A program made the position numbers and the translations under genes. Below the pieces are notes generated by a model. It was not told where the DNA came from, did not search any database, and saw only the letters and a list, made by a program, of their open reading frames with translations. Of a stretch of 64,000 nucleotides of DNA, positions 37,272 through 47,475 are shown one piece after another; position 1 is the first letter of the stretch; each line of letters begins with the position of its first letter. This stretch comes from Micromonospora polyrhachis (GTDB lineage: Bacteria > Actinomycetota > Actinomycetes > Mycobacteriales > Micromonosporaceae): positions 372,001 through 436,000 of the forward strand of contig NZ_JACHJW010000001.1 of the NCBI RefSeq assembly GCF_014203835.1, written 5' to 3'.

Positions 37272-38033
37272 TCAACCGCCGGCCATGAGGCGACGGAACA
37301 ATCGCCGAAGGAGGGAGTCTGGCCGCGACAACATCGCGATGAACGCCACCGGGGAAGTCACCACCTCGAACCGAGCCAGATCAAACCAGGAGATCCAGCC
37401 GCCTGTCAGGAAGACGAGATCACCCGGGTTGAGCATAACCGCATACGGCGTCTGCCAAGCCGACATAAGGTCTCTGCGGTGCAAGGGGTGCATATGAATT
37501 AAGATTCGGCCGTCAAGCACTAGTCGGCTGACAATTGTCCACGGCCCGTCCAAAAGCGGCGGGTTGGATATGCTGTCAGATAAACTGGTTGCCTGAGCTG
37601 GACTCATCCATCTGCGGCTAGCCGGGTACCCGGTCGCGTTTGGTGCAGATGCGGCTCGGGACGGTGGAGATGAGGACACAGCGGCGGGATGCGGGGGGCG
37701 GCTTGGGACGACACCCGATGTCGTGATGCACGGATGCTTGGGCCAAGGCGGCCCCAACTCATCGAAGTAAACCTTGCTTCCCCGCTCATTAGCATAGAAG
37801 TAGGTAGCCGCCCCACATATGGGGCATCGAGCATTGGGGATGACACGCCCCTGGGAGTAACGCGGAGGGTTGACTTGCGGGGACAGCCTTGATTGGCGGG
37901 GAGAAGCAGAAATCCAACTCGTACGCTTCCCTGCGGAGTAACCGACACTGCGGTTGACGTAATGCGTCGAAACCCAGTGGCGCCGCCCGTCACGTCCGCG
38001 ACGCCAATGGCCCCGACGTCTATACCTAGCCAC
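37272..38033 (-). CDS. hypothetical protein with CPICG motif
   Basis: The protein has 253 aa. A very basic N-terminus (RYRRRGHWRRGRDGRRHWV) is followed by NARCPICGAATYFYANERGS and then VYFDELGPPWPKHPC, a zinc-ribbon-like segment seen in several actinomycete proteins of unknown role. A second half contains PWTIVSRLVLDGRILIHMHP and LNPGDLVFLTGGWISWFDLA. The GTG start at 38033 follows GGGAAG. It could be a nucleic-acid-binding protein, but this rests only on charge and the zinc motif. It is transcribed in the same direction as the genes to its right, 90 bases downstream of the exonuclease gene. Confidence 0.6.
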   Translation of the reverse strand: MARYRRRGHWRRGRDGRRHWVSTHYVNRSVGYSAGKRTSWISASPRQSRLSPQVNPPRYSQGRVIPNARCPICGAATYFYANERGSKVYFDELGPPWPKHPCITTSGVVPSRPPHPAAVSSSPPSRAASAPNATGYPASRRWMSPAQATSLSDSISNPPLLDGPWTIVSRLVLDGRILIHMHPLHRRDLMSAWQTPYAVMLNPGDLVFLTGGWISWFDLARFEVVTSPVAFIAMLSRPDSLLRRLFRRLMAGG

Positions 38034-38120
38034 CGATCATCTTCCCAAACCCGCCTTTAGGACAAGACGAAGATTACCCAATTCACTATGACACAAGTTC
38101 GCCCACTCGCGATGGCATCG

Positions 38121-39947
38121 TCACGGCGCAGTGGTTTGGCGTAGTTTGCGGAGGCGGTTGAGGAGCCCAGAAGGCGCGGCCCCGGGAGCATGTCGCTGCC
38201 GGGCGAATCGTTCAAGCACGGCGACTTCGGCGGCGGGGTCACGCAGTCGGGCGAAGATGATGGCAGCCCTCTCATAGAACCAAGGAGCCACCCCACATCC
38301 ACTGGTTCGTGAGTCGTTCTCCACCGCGTCGATGCATCGGACGGTCAGGAGCAGCGCCGCGTGGACATCGGTCTTCTGCATCGTCGTGATCTGGTCCACG
38401 AGAGTGTGCGGTTGATGGCCGTCGACCAGTCCATCTGTCGTGGGCGCACACCACAGCGATAGGCCGGTGCTGTCTGACCACGTCCGGCCGTCTCCGCCGC
38501 TGACCTTCTCGGTCCAGCTCTGGCCATCCCAGAAGCGGTAGGTCCACCGCCCTGACGGGTCCAGGTACCAGCCAGCGATGACCTGCGGTACGCGTTGAGT
38601 GGGACCGGGCACCGTAGCGGCCGATGTCGGCTCGGTACGGGAGCAGGTCGGTTCGACGCCCACGGCGGCTGTGCTGTCGGGCTGCTGGGATGCCGAGGAA
38701 GACGCGGCGGTGGTACCCAGCATGTCGTCGAGGGCCATATCGGAGCGGATCGGTATGGCGAGTTCGCGTGCTCGCGCGACCTTCGTGTTGTCTCGGTCGG
38801 CGGCGGCGACAATGGCGGTGACGACGTTGCGGGTCAGGTTCAGCGCCAGGACGAAGCCAGCCTGGGTAAGGCGGCCACGGACGTCGGCGGCCACGGACGG
38901 GCTGCACCAGACGCGCTGTCCCTTCTGCTTGGCGGCCTGGGTGCGGTCCGTGCTCTCTTCCTTCGGCGCGGTGAGGTCCGCGAAGTAGTCCGGTTCGCCG
39001 AGAAGTCGTGCGGCTGTGACGAGCTGTTGGTACTCGGTGCCGGTCAGGATGTCGTCGGCGAGTGCGACGTCCCGCAGCCCGTCGAGGTAGCGGTGGTGCA
39101 GGTCCCGCACCTGCTGGGTGCCCATGCCGGACTGTCCCGCCAGCCGTGCCAGTACCTTGGCTTCGGCGCCAGTCAGTCGACCGTCGCTGAGTGCGCTCCC
39201 TACGGCGGCGAGGTACGCCTCGGCGGACGCCGGGTCGGCGTCACTGGTGGAGTAGGGCAGTTTCCCCAGCAGCGACTGGATCCAACCATCCGTGCCCTTG
39301 CGCAGGCCGGTGACCCTGGTACGGGGCTGGGCGAGGCGGGGGTACCGCGGCAGCGGGACAGGGGCGGAGGGGGAGGGAAACCGCAAGGTGGGCGCGTTGG
39401 CCAGGAGTCTGTTGAGGAGCTGGGCGGTTGCCCGGGTGTCACCGAGAGCGGTATGGGCGTCGTGCAGCTCGATACCGCACACAGTGCAGCAGGACACGAG
39501 CTGGAAGTTCGGCGCGGCCAGCACCTGTCGGGCCAGCCGCTGGGTGCACACCGCTGGCAGGGGCGCGGTGCTGATGCCGACCCGGGCGAACTCCTGCGCG
39601 ATGAATCCCTCCTCGAAGCGGGCGTTGTGCGCTACCGCCACGGCCCCGTCGAGTCTCGACAGGATCTCGCCCGCCGCGTCGGCGAACGTGGGCGCTCCGG
39701 ACAGCATGTCGGCAGTGATGTGATGGATGAAGGTTGGACCGGGGTCGCGTCCAGGGTCGACGAGGGTTGCCCACTCGTCGACCACCCGGCCTCCTTCGAC
39801 GCGAACCAGGGCGATTTCCACGATCCGATCGGACTTCGGCGACAGCCCGGTCGTCTCCACGTCCACTACCACGAACGGCACCTCACCCAGGTCGACACCT
39901 GCGCTGCCGCCCGTTGACCCGTAGGCGAACAGTCCGACCGACGACAT
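38121..39947 (-). CDS. DnaQ-type exonuclease fused to TerB-like, BRCT-like and DUF2510 domains
   Basis: The protein has 608 aa. Residues about 20-190 are a DEDD 3'-5' exonuclease: motif I FVVVDVETTGLSP, motif II AVAHNARFEEGF, motif III DAHTALGDTRAT. Residues about 230-330 look like a helical TerB domain (SALSDGRLTGAEAKVLARLA). Residues about 345-410 resemble a BRCT fold (GQRVWCSPSVAADVRGRLTQ). A DUF2510 motif follows (AGWYLDPSGRWTYRFWDGQS) near 460. The C-terminal 120 residues are unassigned. The enzyme would degrade single-stranded or damaged DNA in the cytoplasm. The start MSSVGLFAYG at 39947 is reasonable. It may belong with the DUF4041 gene upstream. Confidence 0.85.
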   Translation of the reverse strand: MSSVGLFAYGSTGGSAGVDLGEVPFVVVDVETTGLSPKSDRIVEIALVRVEGGRVVDEWATLVDPGRDPGPTFIHHITADMLSGAPTFADAAGEILSRLDGAVAVAHNARFEEGFIAQEFARVGISTAPLPAVCTQRLARQVLAAPNFQLVSCCTVCGIELHDAHTALGDTRATAQLLNRLLANAPTLRFPSPSAPVPLPRYPRLAQPRTRVTGLRKGTDGWIQSLLGKLPYSTSDADPASAEAYLAAVGSALSDGRLTGAEAKVLARLAGQSGMGTQQVRDLHHRYLDGLRDVALADDILTGTEYQQLVTAARLLGEPDYFADLTAPKEESTDRTQAAKQKGQRVWCSPSVAADVRGRLTQAGFVLALNLTRNVVTAIVAAADRDNTKVARARELAIPIRSDMALDDMLGTTAASSSASQQPDSTAAVGVEPTCSRTEPTSAATVPGPTQRVPQVIAGWYLDPSGRWTYRFWDGQSWTEKVSGGDGRTWSDSTGLSLWCAPTTDGLVDGHQPHTLVDQITTMQKTDVHAALLLTVRCIDAVENDSRTSGCGVAPWFYERAAIIFARLRDPAAEVAVLERFARQRHAPGAAPSGLLNRLRKLRQTTAP

Positions 39948-40103
39948 ACGTATCTCTCCAACTCAGCTATCCCACTTGATCATGGCCAAAGCGGCTGGCC
40001 CGCTGGCGACCGTTGCTGATGACAGTCGTCAGAACGGCTGCGGGCGCGACTGATCCGTTGGACCCACGGGCTCAGTGGGCACCGGCCGTCCAACCTCTGC
40101 ATG

Positions 40104-41624
40104 TCATGTGGTCGTGACCGGTTGCTCCTGGGCCTGAGTGAGGCTCTGCCGGTACTCGAGGGCTTCCGGGACCTCCTCGTACTGCAGCAGGCTGCCAGTC
40201 AACGCCAGCAGGTGTTCCTTGGCCTCCTCCGGCGTGGCGTAGAAGAACTCGCGACGGCGGTTGACCAGGTTGACCCGACGGTCAGCCAGCCGTGCGTGCA
40301 TCTGCGCCTCGATGCCGACAGCGTCGTCAGAGAAGAACAGGGCGTGGACGTCGAAGTTGAATGGCACCGAGGCGTCACTGAGTTCGCGTACCCGGTCCAG
40401 CGGGTCCAGGCGACGGGTCATGCCGACCTTGACCATCTTCTCGCCGAACGCGCCGAGGTTGGAGATCACGTACACGTAGCCGGCTCGGACGTTGGCGGCC
40501 CGCCGGTCAACGTCCTCAATCGCGGTGTCGATCTGGGTCAACCGGTCCTGCATCTGGGCGGCACCGTCAGCATCGCCCTTGGCCTGCAAAGCGGCCAGGG
40601 CATTGGCGTAGTGCTGGCGTTCCTTGTCGAGGCGGGCACGTTCGCGTTCGATTTCCTGCTGGGCGCGTCGCTCTTCGCGCAGCCGGGCCTTCTCTTCCCG
40701 TTCCCGTTCCTTCTCCTCGGCCAGCTTCTCCTGGTAGTCAGCGGTGAGTTCCAACTCTTTGATCCGCAGCCGGTGGTAATCCTCGGCGATCCGGATCTGC
40801 ATCGTCTTGCCGAGCTTGGCGATGGCGGCCGCCACCTTCCCCAGCCGGTCGACGGCCGACTCGAGCTTGTACGGCTTCAACCCACGTACCAGGTTGTCCG
40901 CCTCGGCGTTGTAGGCACGGAGCATCAGCTTGGAGAAATCCCGGACCATCACCCGGCCCTCGGCGAGCGAGCCATTGACCGTCCACCCGGTGGCAGCCTT
41001 GACCGCTCCCCCGTCCTTCCTGGTCATAGCCTTGATCTGGTCCTGAAGCCGGCTGAGCTGGCTCTGGTAGGCAACCGCGTCCGACAGGGGATGCCGGTAC
41101 CGATAGACACCAGCTTCCTGTAACAGTGCGGTTTCCTCGGTGACCACGATCTGCTGCCGAAGCCCACGCAGTTGCCGGTCGAGCTCGGCCTTCTGGGCTT
41201 CGCCCTTAGCGGTCAGGTCGGCGACCTCACGACTGAGCCGGTCCCGGTGCTGCTCCAACTCCATCGCGGACAGCACACCGAGCCGTGACATCTCTGCCCG
41301 CAAGCCCGTCAGCTCGACGCGTACCTGGTCCAACTCGGCGCGGAGCTGCGCACTCTCTACGGCCAGTTCACGCGCCTTGCCTCGGGCACCGAACAGCGGA
41401 ATGTCCGGACTTCCGTTGCGCTGCTGTGGGACGACGGCAGCACCAGCAGCCTGCGCGACGGCCGTGACGGGTGCCGCCGGGGCCGGAGCCGCCGAGTCCG
41501 GAACCCACAACTGCCATCCAGGCGGAGGAGGACCCCAGGCGGGATCCGGTGTCCAACCCGAAGGCGGCACCCATCCAGCAGGCGGTGCCGGCCAGTTAGG
41601 TGGTGCGTTGAAGCGGTATCCCAT
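40104..41624 (-). CDS. DUF4041 protein with C-terminal GIY-YIG-type (T5orf172) nuclease domain
   Basis: The protein has 506 aa. A Pro/Trp-rich start (FNAPPNWPAPPAGWVPPSGW) is followed by a long coiled coil (about 80-170), the DUF4041 region (YRHPLSDAVAYQSQLSRLQD) and a second coiled coil rich in Glu/Arg (about 310-370). The nuclease-like domain then reads AGYVYVISNLGAFGEKMVKV, GMTRRLDPLDRVRELSDASV and VNRRREFFYATPEEA, with GYVYV standing for GIY-YIG. Such proteins are common in phages and mobile islands and may nick DNA. ATG 41624 is favoured by GGGGAG five bases upstream; ATG 41642 is possible. The region 41643-42010 upstream is gene-free. Confidence 0.82.
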   Translation of the reverse strand: MGYRFNAPPNWPAPPAGWVPPSGWTPDPAWGPPPPGWQLWVPDSAAPAPAAPVTAVAQAAGAAVVPQQRNGSPDIPLFGARGKARELAVESAQLRAELDQVRVELTGLRAEMSRLGVLSAMELEQHRDRLSREVADLTAKGEAQKAELDRQLRGLRQQIVVTEETALLQEAGVYRYRHPLSDAVAYQSQLSRLQDQIKAMTRKDGGAVKAATGWTVNGSLAEGRVMVRDFSKLMLRAYNAEADNLVRGLKPYKLESAVDRLGKVAAAIAKLGKTMQIRIAEDYHRLRIKELELTADYQEKLAEEKEREREEKARLREERRAQQEIERERARLDKERQHYANALAALQAKGDADGAAQMQDRLTQIDTAIEDVDRRAANVRAGYVYVISNLGAFGEKMVKVGMTRRLDPLDRVRELSDASVPFNFDVHALFFSDDAVGIEAQMHARLADRRVNLVNRRREFFYATPEEAKEHLLALTGSLLQYEEVPEALEYRQSLTQAQEQPVTTT

Positions 41625-42010
41625 TGTTCTCCCCAGCATCATCCCTGCTCGACGAAAGTAGCGCCGTAGCCGTCGACCGGATATCGACGACTCAGATCAG
41701 CAGGGCAGCCGTCCAGACGGCCACGGATGGCCAAGCGGGGACTTCAGTCTGGTTGCCGACAGAAATCGGCGTCGCACTACCGGCCGTGCCCGGGAGAGCC
41801 GAAGGTAAACGCCACAACGCCGCCCTCATCTACCTCGCCCGAGAACGCTGCGACGTCCTGTTCGCCATGCTCCGCGACAAGATCCCCTACCAACCCCGCC
41901 CGACCACGCCGATCGCTACTTGAAAAACCCATAGAGATACCCCCTCAAGCCGTACCCCGACAGCAGCCGCAACAGCAGCCTGACCCCCCTGCCCTGGACT
42001 GGGTACCGAA

Positions 42011-43159
42011 TCAAGTACCTGCCAGCGGTGCAGGGGTGAGGTCGGCCAGCAGGTCCGGTAGCCTCGATTCCTCGTAGACGCCGTCAGCTGCGGCCAGCCA
42101 TTCGACCGCGCCGGGCAGGCGCAGGAGTTCCGTGAGGAACTGCTGCCCGGCCGTGTCGCGGTCACAGGTCATCAGCAGACGGACCCCGGCGGCAGCCAGA
42201 CCCTCCAGTAGCAGCCATGCCGCGATCGACGGGCGCCCGTACACGCAGATCAGCGGCAGAGCGTGGGGGCCTAGCCGTGCCGCCGCGGTTTCGACCACGA
42301 CCGGGTTCTCGCACACCCGGACAGTGTGAAGGCCGGGTCCGGGTTCCCACGCGCGGCGCAGCGACCGGGCGGTCAGCCAGACTGGCTCACCGGTCTCGGC
42401 GGCTGCGGCAGCGATTGCCGCTGGAGCGCCAGATCCGGCCAGAGGCAGGTTGAGGACGAGGACGGTCGCCGAGACTTCGTCGCAGCTGACGCCGACGCTC
42501 GCCCACAACTGCCGCCACGCGTCGGCGCTCAACGCGGTGCCCGCCGCAGCCGCCGCAGCGCCGGGGTCCGTGGCGTGTGCGGCGGCGAGCAGGCGGGCGG
42601 CGAGCCGGCCGAGGTCGGCATCCCGGTCGAGATGGTGCGGGTTGCCGAACAGCGAGTTCGCGAGCTCTGGCAGCGGGCGGTCGGCGGCGGGCAGGTGCTG
42701 CCATAGCAGGGCTAGAGCCTGGGCGCGGCTTTCGGCCAGATCGGGGTTGGTGTACTCGAGCCAGCGCCGGGTGCGCGCGAGCGCGACCGCATGCTCAGGG
42801 ATGCCCACACTGGTCAAGACGGCGTAGGCGTTGTTGAGATGGTCCTGGGCGGCTTTCCGGTCCAATTCACGCTTGGCGACCCGGTCGTCGAGTGGACCGC
42901 CGAGCCGGACGAGGAGGTCTTCCAGGGTGTCGTCCAGGCCGTGCAGGGCTTTGCGTAACCGGCCGAGGGTGACCGGAACAGTGGAGGCTTCCCAGGCCAT
43001 ACCGAGGATCCGTCCGACCTGGTCGCGTTCAGCCGCGTCGAGGGTGACCCGGACGGTGACGCCAGGTCCGGTCTTGCCGTTCTCTAGCAGTTCTCGGGCG
43101 GCCGCGAGGACTTTCGTCGGGCCGGGGAAAGCGGCCCAGCGGTCCGCGGCCGTGCTCAC
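42011..43159 (-). CDS. jetD: Wadjet nuclease subunit JetD (TIGR02679/DUF2399)
   Basis: The protein has 382 aa. In Wadjet systems JetD is the nuclease that cuts small circular DNA after the SMC complex has extruded it. The C-terminal Toprim-like half shows VRVCENPVVVETAAARLG (catalytic Glu), VYGRPSIAAWLLLEGLAAAG and LLMTCDRDTAGQQF (DxD). The N-terminal part matches the family's DUF3323-like domain. The GTG start at 43159 overlaps the jetC stop as GTGA; the open frame further upstream lies inside jetC and is not real. It is the last gene of the jetABCD operon. Confidence 0.92.
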   Translation of the reverse strand: MSTAADRWAAFPGPTKVLAAARELLENGKTGPGVTVRVTLDAAERDQVGRILGMAWEASTVPVTLGRLRKALHGLDDTLEDLLVRLGGPLDDRVAKRELDRKAAQDHLNNAYAVLTSVGIPEHAVALARTRRWLEYTNPDLAESRAQALALLWQHLPAADRPLPELANSLFGNPHHLDRDADLGRLAARLLAAAHATDPGAAAAAAGTALSADAWRQLWASVGVSCDEVSATVLVLNLPLAGSGAPAAIAAAAAETGEPVWLTARSLRRAWEPGPGLHTVRVCENPVVVETAAARLGPHALPLICVYGRPSIAAWLLLEGLAAAGVRLLMTCDRDTAGQQFLTELLRLPGAVEWLAAADGVYEESRLPDLLADLTPAPLAGT

Positions 43160-46100
43160 CGCATCTCCTGGCTGCCGGGGGCCGCAGCATCGGCGGTGAG
43201 CGTGGATAGTAGGTCCGGGCCGTCCTGTTCGGCTGGTCGCGGGGTGGCCAGCAGCGGCGCGGCAGTGTCGGCGACCGGCACGATCTGCAGTGTGTTCCCG
43301 GCCCACAGCATCAGGGATAGGTCGACGCCGGGCAGCGGCGCCGGCGCCCGGGTGATGGTCCAGATCGCGGCGGCGGGGACCTGGGCCGCGGCGACGAGGG
43401 CACCGGGGCCGGCGAGCAGGAAGTCGAGGTCGAAGTCGCACAGCATCCGCAGCATGATCGCCCGGTTGTTGGGATCGACGCCTTCGAACGCTTCGTCGAG
43501 CCACAGCGGGCGGGGCCCGGCCGGGTTGTCGGAGTACAGGGCGACGAGGGTAGCCAGCAACGGCTGCATCAGGGTGACAACTTTGCCGCCGCCGGAGTCA
43601 ACCGCGTGGACCTGTTTCGTCAGCGGTTTCCATTTCGGGTCGGGGGCGGTCCCGACCCGGAATTCGCACACGACGTCGAACCAATCACGGTAGTCGAGCA
43701 GGGTGGCGAGCCGGTCGGTCCAGTCGTCGACGCCAGGCAGGCCGGCTTCCTGAACCTGCTGGAGCCGTTCGATGAGGAAGGCCTGTAGTTGCTCCTGCGC
43801 AGCGTCGGATTCGAAGCTGCCGGACTCCAGAGCGCGCAAGATCTTGTAGCCGGCCTGTTGTTCGTTGCGTGGGTGCCGGCGCAGCCGCAGCGTGGTTCGG
43901 TTCGCTCCGGTCGGGTGCCGTTCGAGGACGTCGTTGACGGTGCTCAGCAGGCTCAGGACACGCTTGAGACGGTCGCGCAGGTGGTTGATGAATGTCGATG
44001 ACAGAATCTGCGCGTACATCTGGTGCAGCTTCTCGTCATGGGTGGCAGACAGCTTCGCGATCTGGTCGTCGAGGTGCGCGATCGCCGCGGCCGGGGTGAG
44101 TTGCTTACCGGAGGCTTCCACCACCATGGTGATCTCCGGCAGCGGCCGGGCGTCGTCGGCTTCGGCGGCGTGCACGGCGCGGCCGCCTTTGGCTTCGAGG
44201 CTGGTCTGCAGCTCGGTGTAGGGGCCGGCGAACAGCCGGGCGGTCACCTGCCGGACTCGGTCCTCGCGTCCGGTGCGCGTCGCCGGCCAGCTCGCTGGCC
44301 GCAGGTTGGCGATTGCGGTGCGGGCCTGCTGTAAAGCGTCGTCGACGGTGCGCCCGCTCGGCTCGGGTAGGTTGCGGGCCGCAGCGAGCCCCGCGTCGAC
44401 TGGAATCCACCAGCTGACGACGGCGACGCCGCGATCCTGTTCGGCGGTGGCCTGCTCCCGGCGGCGTTGTTCCCAGTCACTCTGCGCGGTGGCGGCGGCC
44501 CCGGCTAGGGCGAGACCGTCACGGTGGGAGGCGGCGATCGCCGATTTGAGCGCGTCGGCCTCACGATCGAGTTCGGTGGCCCGGTCGAACAACTCTTGGT
44601 CGCCACGCCCGACAGCCTTCTCCGCCTCGGTGGCCCGCTCGTCGAGCAGTGCCGCCTCGGCCGCTGCGGTCCGTTCTGCCTCGACGCCGGCGTCAAGTTG
44701 GGCTTCGGATTCGATGGTCTTCGATTCTGCTGCGGCGCTGGTCTGCTCGGCGGTGTCGCGGCCCTGGACGGCGAGTCGGAGCCGGCCGGTCGCGGCTGCG
44801 GCATCGTCGAGCGCTTCGGTGACGTTGTCGAGGTGCTCGTCGGAGTTCGGCAGCCGGTGTTCGAGCGCGTGAGCGGTTGCGTCCGCGGTCGCGGTCTCCC
44901 ACACCTGGCGGGCGGCGTCGGCTTTGCCGGCCAAGGCCATGTGCTTGCGCTGGGCGGTGTCACGTTCGCGGTTGGCGGCCGTCAACGCCAATGCGGCGGC
45001 GACCGTGTCGCCGTCAGACGGTGCCTGCTCCGCCGCGGTCCGCAGCGCGGCGATCTCATCGATCACGGTGTCCGCGGCCTGGTTTGCGTCATCGGCCTGG
45101 GCGCGGTGCTGCTCGGCCAGCTCGTGCAACTCTGTGATCCGGCGTTGCCGGGCGGCAGCGCGGGCGGCAGCGCCGATCAGCTCGGCGCCGTGTTCGGTCG
45201 GACCTGCTTGTCCGGCGGCGGTCGGGGTCTGCCAGCGGCCGTCGACGGCGACCGCGACAGCGCTGGCGTGCGGCTGTCCGGCCGGGGTGAACCCGATTCC
45301 GTCGAGGATTGTCGTGATCGTCGCGGTCAGCGGGCCGCTGTCGCCGGCTGGGACGAGCACCCTCGACAGCGCCGGACCAGTCGCTGTGGGCAGGCTCGTG
45401 GCGACCATGTCCGTGCCGTCGCGGCCGGCGGTGTACACCCCGTCGACGGTGACCCATGCGTCGAGCAGGCCTGCGGCGGTCAAGGCGGCCTCAACCTGGT
45501 CCAGCACGTCCCGCTCGACCCCGTCGGCCGGGTCGACCAGCCGCCACAGTGGCGCCCCGTCTGCGGACGGGAACGGTGGCCGCGGGCGGCGGGTCCAGCC
45601 GGCCGGAGCCGGCGGGACCGGGTCACCGTGCATCGCTAGCTCGTCGGCTTCCCGGTCAGCGGCCGTCGCCGCGGACTGCTGCTGTTCGGCTTCGGTACGT
45701 AGCTGCGCGACTCGGGTGGTGCGCGGGTCGACGGCTGGGGTGAGCCAGTCCCGTATGAGCATCTGCTGCAGCACCTGACGCGGGCTGGCGGCGATCGACT
45801 CCGTCGTGACCTGCTCGAGCCAGCGCTGCTGAAGGGCCGACTCCGGTGCGGGTCCGGTCAGTGAGGCGGCCCACCGTTCCATGTCGTCGGACAGCTGCTG
45901 TATCGCGTCGCTGAGCCTGCCGGCGGCGGCCTCCGCATCGGCGTTACGGGTGTTGAGGTCTGCTTTTGCGGCGCTCGCCAGGTCGTCGGCTGTGCGGTAC
46001 TTGGCAGCCAGCTTGGTCGTCTCCCGCAGCAGGTTTCGCAGGGTGGCTACCGCGGTCCTGCGAGCGGCAACGGCCGCGTCCAGCCGGGCAGTATCCGCGT

Positions 46101-47475
46101 CGGCGGCCCACTGGGCCGCCAGGTCTCCGAGCATCGCCGTGCCGGCGGCGGTGACGGTGGCGGTCACCGCCGCCTGGTAGCCGGTGCGGGCGGTCTCCAG
46201 GTCCGCTTGCGCCTTGGTCTGCTTGGCCAGCGCCTGCTCGTACAGGCTGCCCAGCGTGACCAGCGCCGCCTTGGCCTCATTGGCGCGGGTGGCGGCTTGG
46301 TTGGCGGCGCGGCGGGCGAACGTCGCGGCTTCGGCCCGGCTGGTCGCGCTCTTGTACGCCGCGGACTCCAGCAGCTGCTGATGCGCTCCGCGGTTACGCT
46401 CGGCGGCGTTAGTGAGCTGCTGGGTCTTGGTCGATTCGGCGTTGAGAGCCTGCCGGGCCTGATCCAGCGTCGCGGCGGCGGCGTCCACGGCCGCCGACGC
46501 CGCGCTGAGCGCGGCGTCGGCTTCGGCGAGGGTGTCGGCGTGCTGGCGCAGAACGGCGTCCGCCCACGGCCGCCACGCCTTGGTGACGTAGTCCACGATC
46601 GCGGACCGGGCCTCCTCGGCGTCGGTGCGGTCGGCGCCGACCTGCTCGACCTGCTGCCAGCCAGAGGCGAGTCCTTCGATCTCGTCGCGGGCCAGCGGTG
46701 GCAATGCCGAGCGGATCTGGTTGGTGAACCAGTCCGGATTCAGTTTCTGCCCTAGATGCGGGGTCCGCAGGGTCTTGAGCAGCTCGAGCACGGTCGCGTA
46801 CCGGTCTTCATCGGTGAACCCGAACAGTGTGGTGGTCAGCTTGCGCCGGTAGTGCGTGCCGGTGGGAAAGACCTGGACTCCGTCAATGCCGTCGAGGTGT
46901 TTCGGTTCGGTGACCGCCTGCCCGCTCACCAGGTCGAGGCCGGCGCGGACCCGGGCGGTGCCGTGGCAGATCATCCAGGTGCGGGTCAGCTGCGACACGC
47001 CCCGTTTGGCTTGCGCGTACAGCAGCGTGGTGAAGAACTCCGAGGTGCCTTCGTCACGGATCCGGCCGTACTCGACCCACGCCCAGCCGCGATGCGCGGT
47101 CGCGGAGTCGTCGCGGCGGTCCTGGTCGTTGCCGGACGGCTCGACGTAGTACCGGAAGTCTTTGCCGGAGTCACCGAAGGTGTCGATGTTCTGCCGTTCG
47201 AGGTTGCCTGCGAGCATGATCAGCGTCGTCAACGTCATCAGCGTCGACTTGCCGGACTGGTTCGCGCCGACGAACTGGGCGCGGCCGTCAGCGAACACGT
47301 ACTCGGCGACGTCGAACTCCCACAAACCGATGACCCCGGCCCGCAGGATCTGCCACCGGCTGCGGACCGGATCCGGCAGCCGGCCGTGCGCGACGGCGTC
47401 GCGCCATCCGGCGAGCTGGGCGTCGGACAGGTGCGGGCCCGGTGACGGTACGGTCGGGCCGGCGAGGGCGCTCAT
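43156..47475 (-). CDS. jetC: Wadjet SMC-like ATPase JetC (TIGR02680)
   Basis: This 1439-aa SMC-family ATPase is the motor of the Wadjet complex, which loops plasmid DNA. Walker A is VGANQSGKSTLM (residues 69-80). Two very long Ala/Glu/Arg-rich coiled coils follow, separated by a hinge-like part (about 620-790, GWTRRPRPPFPSADGAPLWR). The signature DSGGGKVVTLM and Walker B PLWLDEAFEGVD (about 1323-1334) lie near the C-terminus. The ATG at 47475 overlaps the jetB stop (TGATG). Length is normal and all ATPase motifs are intact. Confidence 0.95.
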   Translation of the reverse strand: MSALAGPTVPSPGPHLSDAQLAGWRDAVAHGRLPDPVRSRWQILRAGVIGLWEFDVAEYVFADGRAQFVGANQSGKSTLMTLTTLIMLAGNLERQNIDTFGDSGKDFRYYVEPSGNDQDRRDDSATAHRGWAWVEYGRIRDEGTSEFFTTLLYAQAKRGVSQLTRTWMICHGTARVRAGLDLVSGQAVTEPKHLDGIDGVQVFPTGTHYRRKLTTTLFGFTDEDRYATVLELLKTLRTPHLGQKLNPDWFTNQIRSALPPLARDEIEGLASGWQQVEQVGADRTDAEEARSAIVDYVTKAWRPWADAVLRQHADTLAEADAALSAASAAVDAAAATLDQARQALNAESTKTQQLTNAAERNRGAHQQLLESAAYKSATSRAEAATFARRAANQAATRANEAKAALVTLGSLYEQALAKQTKAQADLETARTGYQAAVTATVTAAGTAMLGDLAAQWAADADTARLDAAVAARRTAVATLRNLLRETTKLAAKYRTADDLASAAKADLNTRNADAEAAAGRLSDAIQQLSDDMERWAASLTGPAPESALQQRWLEQVTTESIAASPRQVLQQMLIRDWLTPAVDPRTTRVAQLRTEAEQQQSAATAADREADELAMHGDPVPPAPAGWTRRPRPPFPSADGAPLWRLVDPADGVERDVLDQVEAALTAAGLLDAWVTVDGVYTAGRDGTDMVATSLPTATGPALSRVLVPAGDSGPLTATITTILDGIGFTPAGQPHASAVAVAVDGRWQTPTAAGQAGPTEHGAELIGAAARAAARQRRITELHELAEQHRAQADDANQAADTVIDEIAALRTAAEQAPSDGDTVAAALALTAANRERDTAQRKHMALAGKADAARQVWETATADATAHALEHRLPNSDEHLDNVTEALDDAAAATGRLRLAVQGRDTAEQTSAAAESKTIESEAQLDAGVEAERTAAAEAALLDERATEAEKAVGRGDQELFDRATELDREADALKSAIAASHRDGLALAGAAATAQSDWEQRRREQATAEQDRGVAVVSWWIPVDAGLAAARNLPEPSGRTVDDALQQARTAIANLRPASWPATRTGREDRVRQVTARLFAGPYTELQTSLEAKGGRAVHAAEADDARPLPEITMVVEASGKQLTPAAAIAHLDDQIAKLSATHDEKLHQMYAQILSSTFINHLRDRLKRVLSLLSTVNDVLERHPTGANRTTLRLRRHPRNEQQAGYKILRALESGSFESDAAQEQLQAFLIERLQQVQEAGLPGVDDWTDRLATLLDYRDWFDVVCEFRVGTAPDPKWKPLTKQVHAVDSGGGKVVTLMQPLLATLVALYSDNPAGPRPLWLDEAFEGVDPNNRAIMLRMLCDFDLDFLLAGPGALVAAAQVPAAAIWTITRAPAPLPGVDLSLMLWAGNTLQIVPVADTAAPLLATPRPAEQDGPDLLSTLTADAAAPGSQEMR

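Noticed and set aside
38595-39917. 440-codon plus-strand frame opposite the exonuclease
   Set aside because: Antisense shadow; the minus-strand frame has clear DEDD motifs.
44524-45639. 371-codon plus-strand frame within jetC
   Set aside because: Gly/Arg-rich antisense shadow of the jetC coiled coil.
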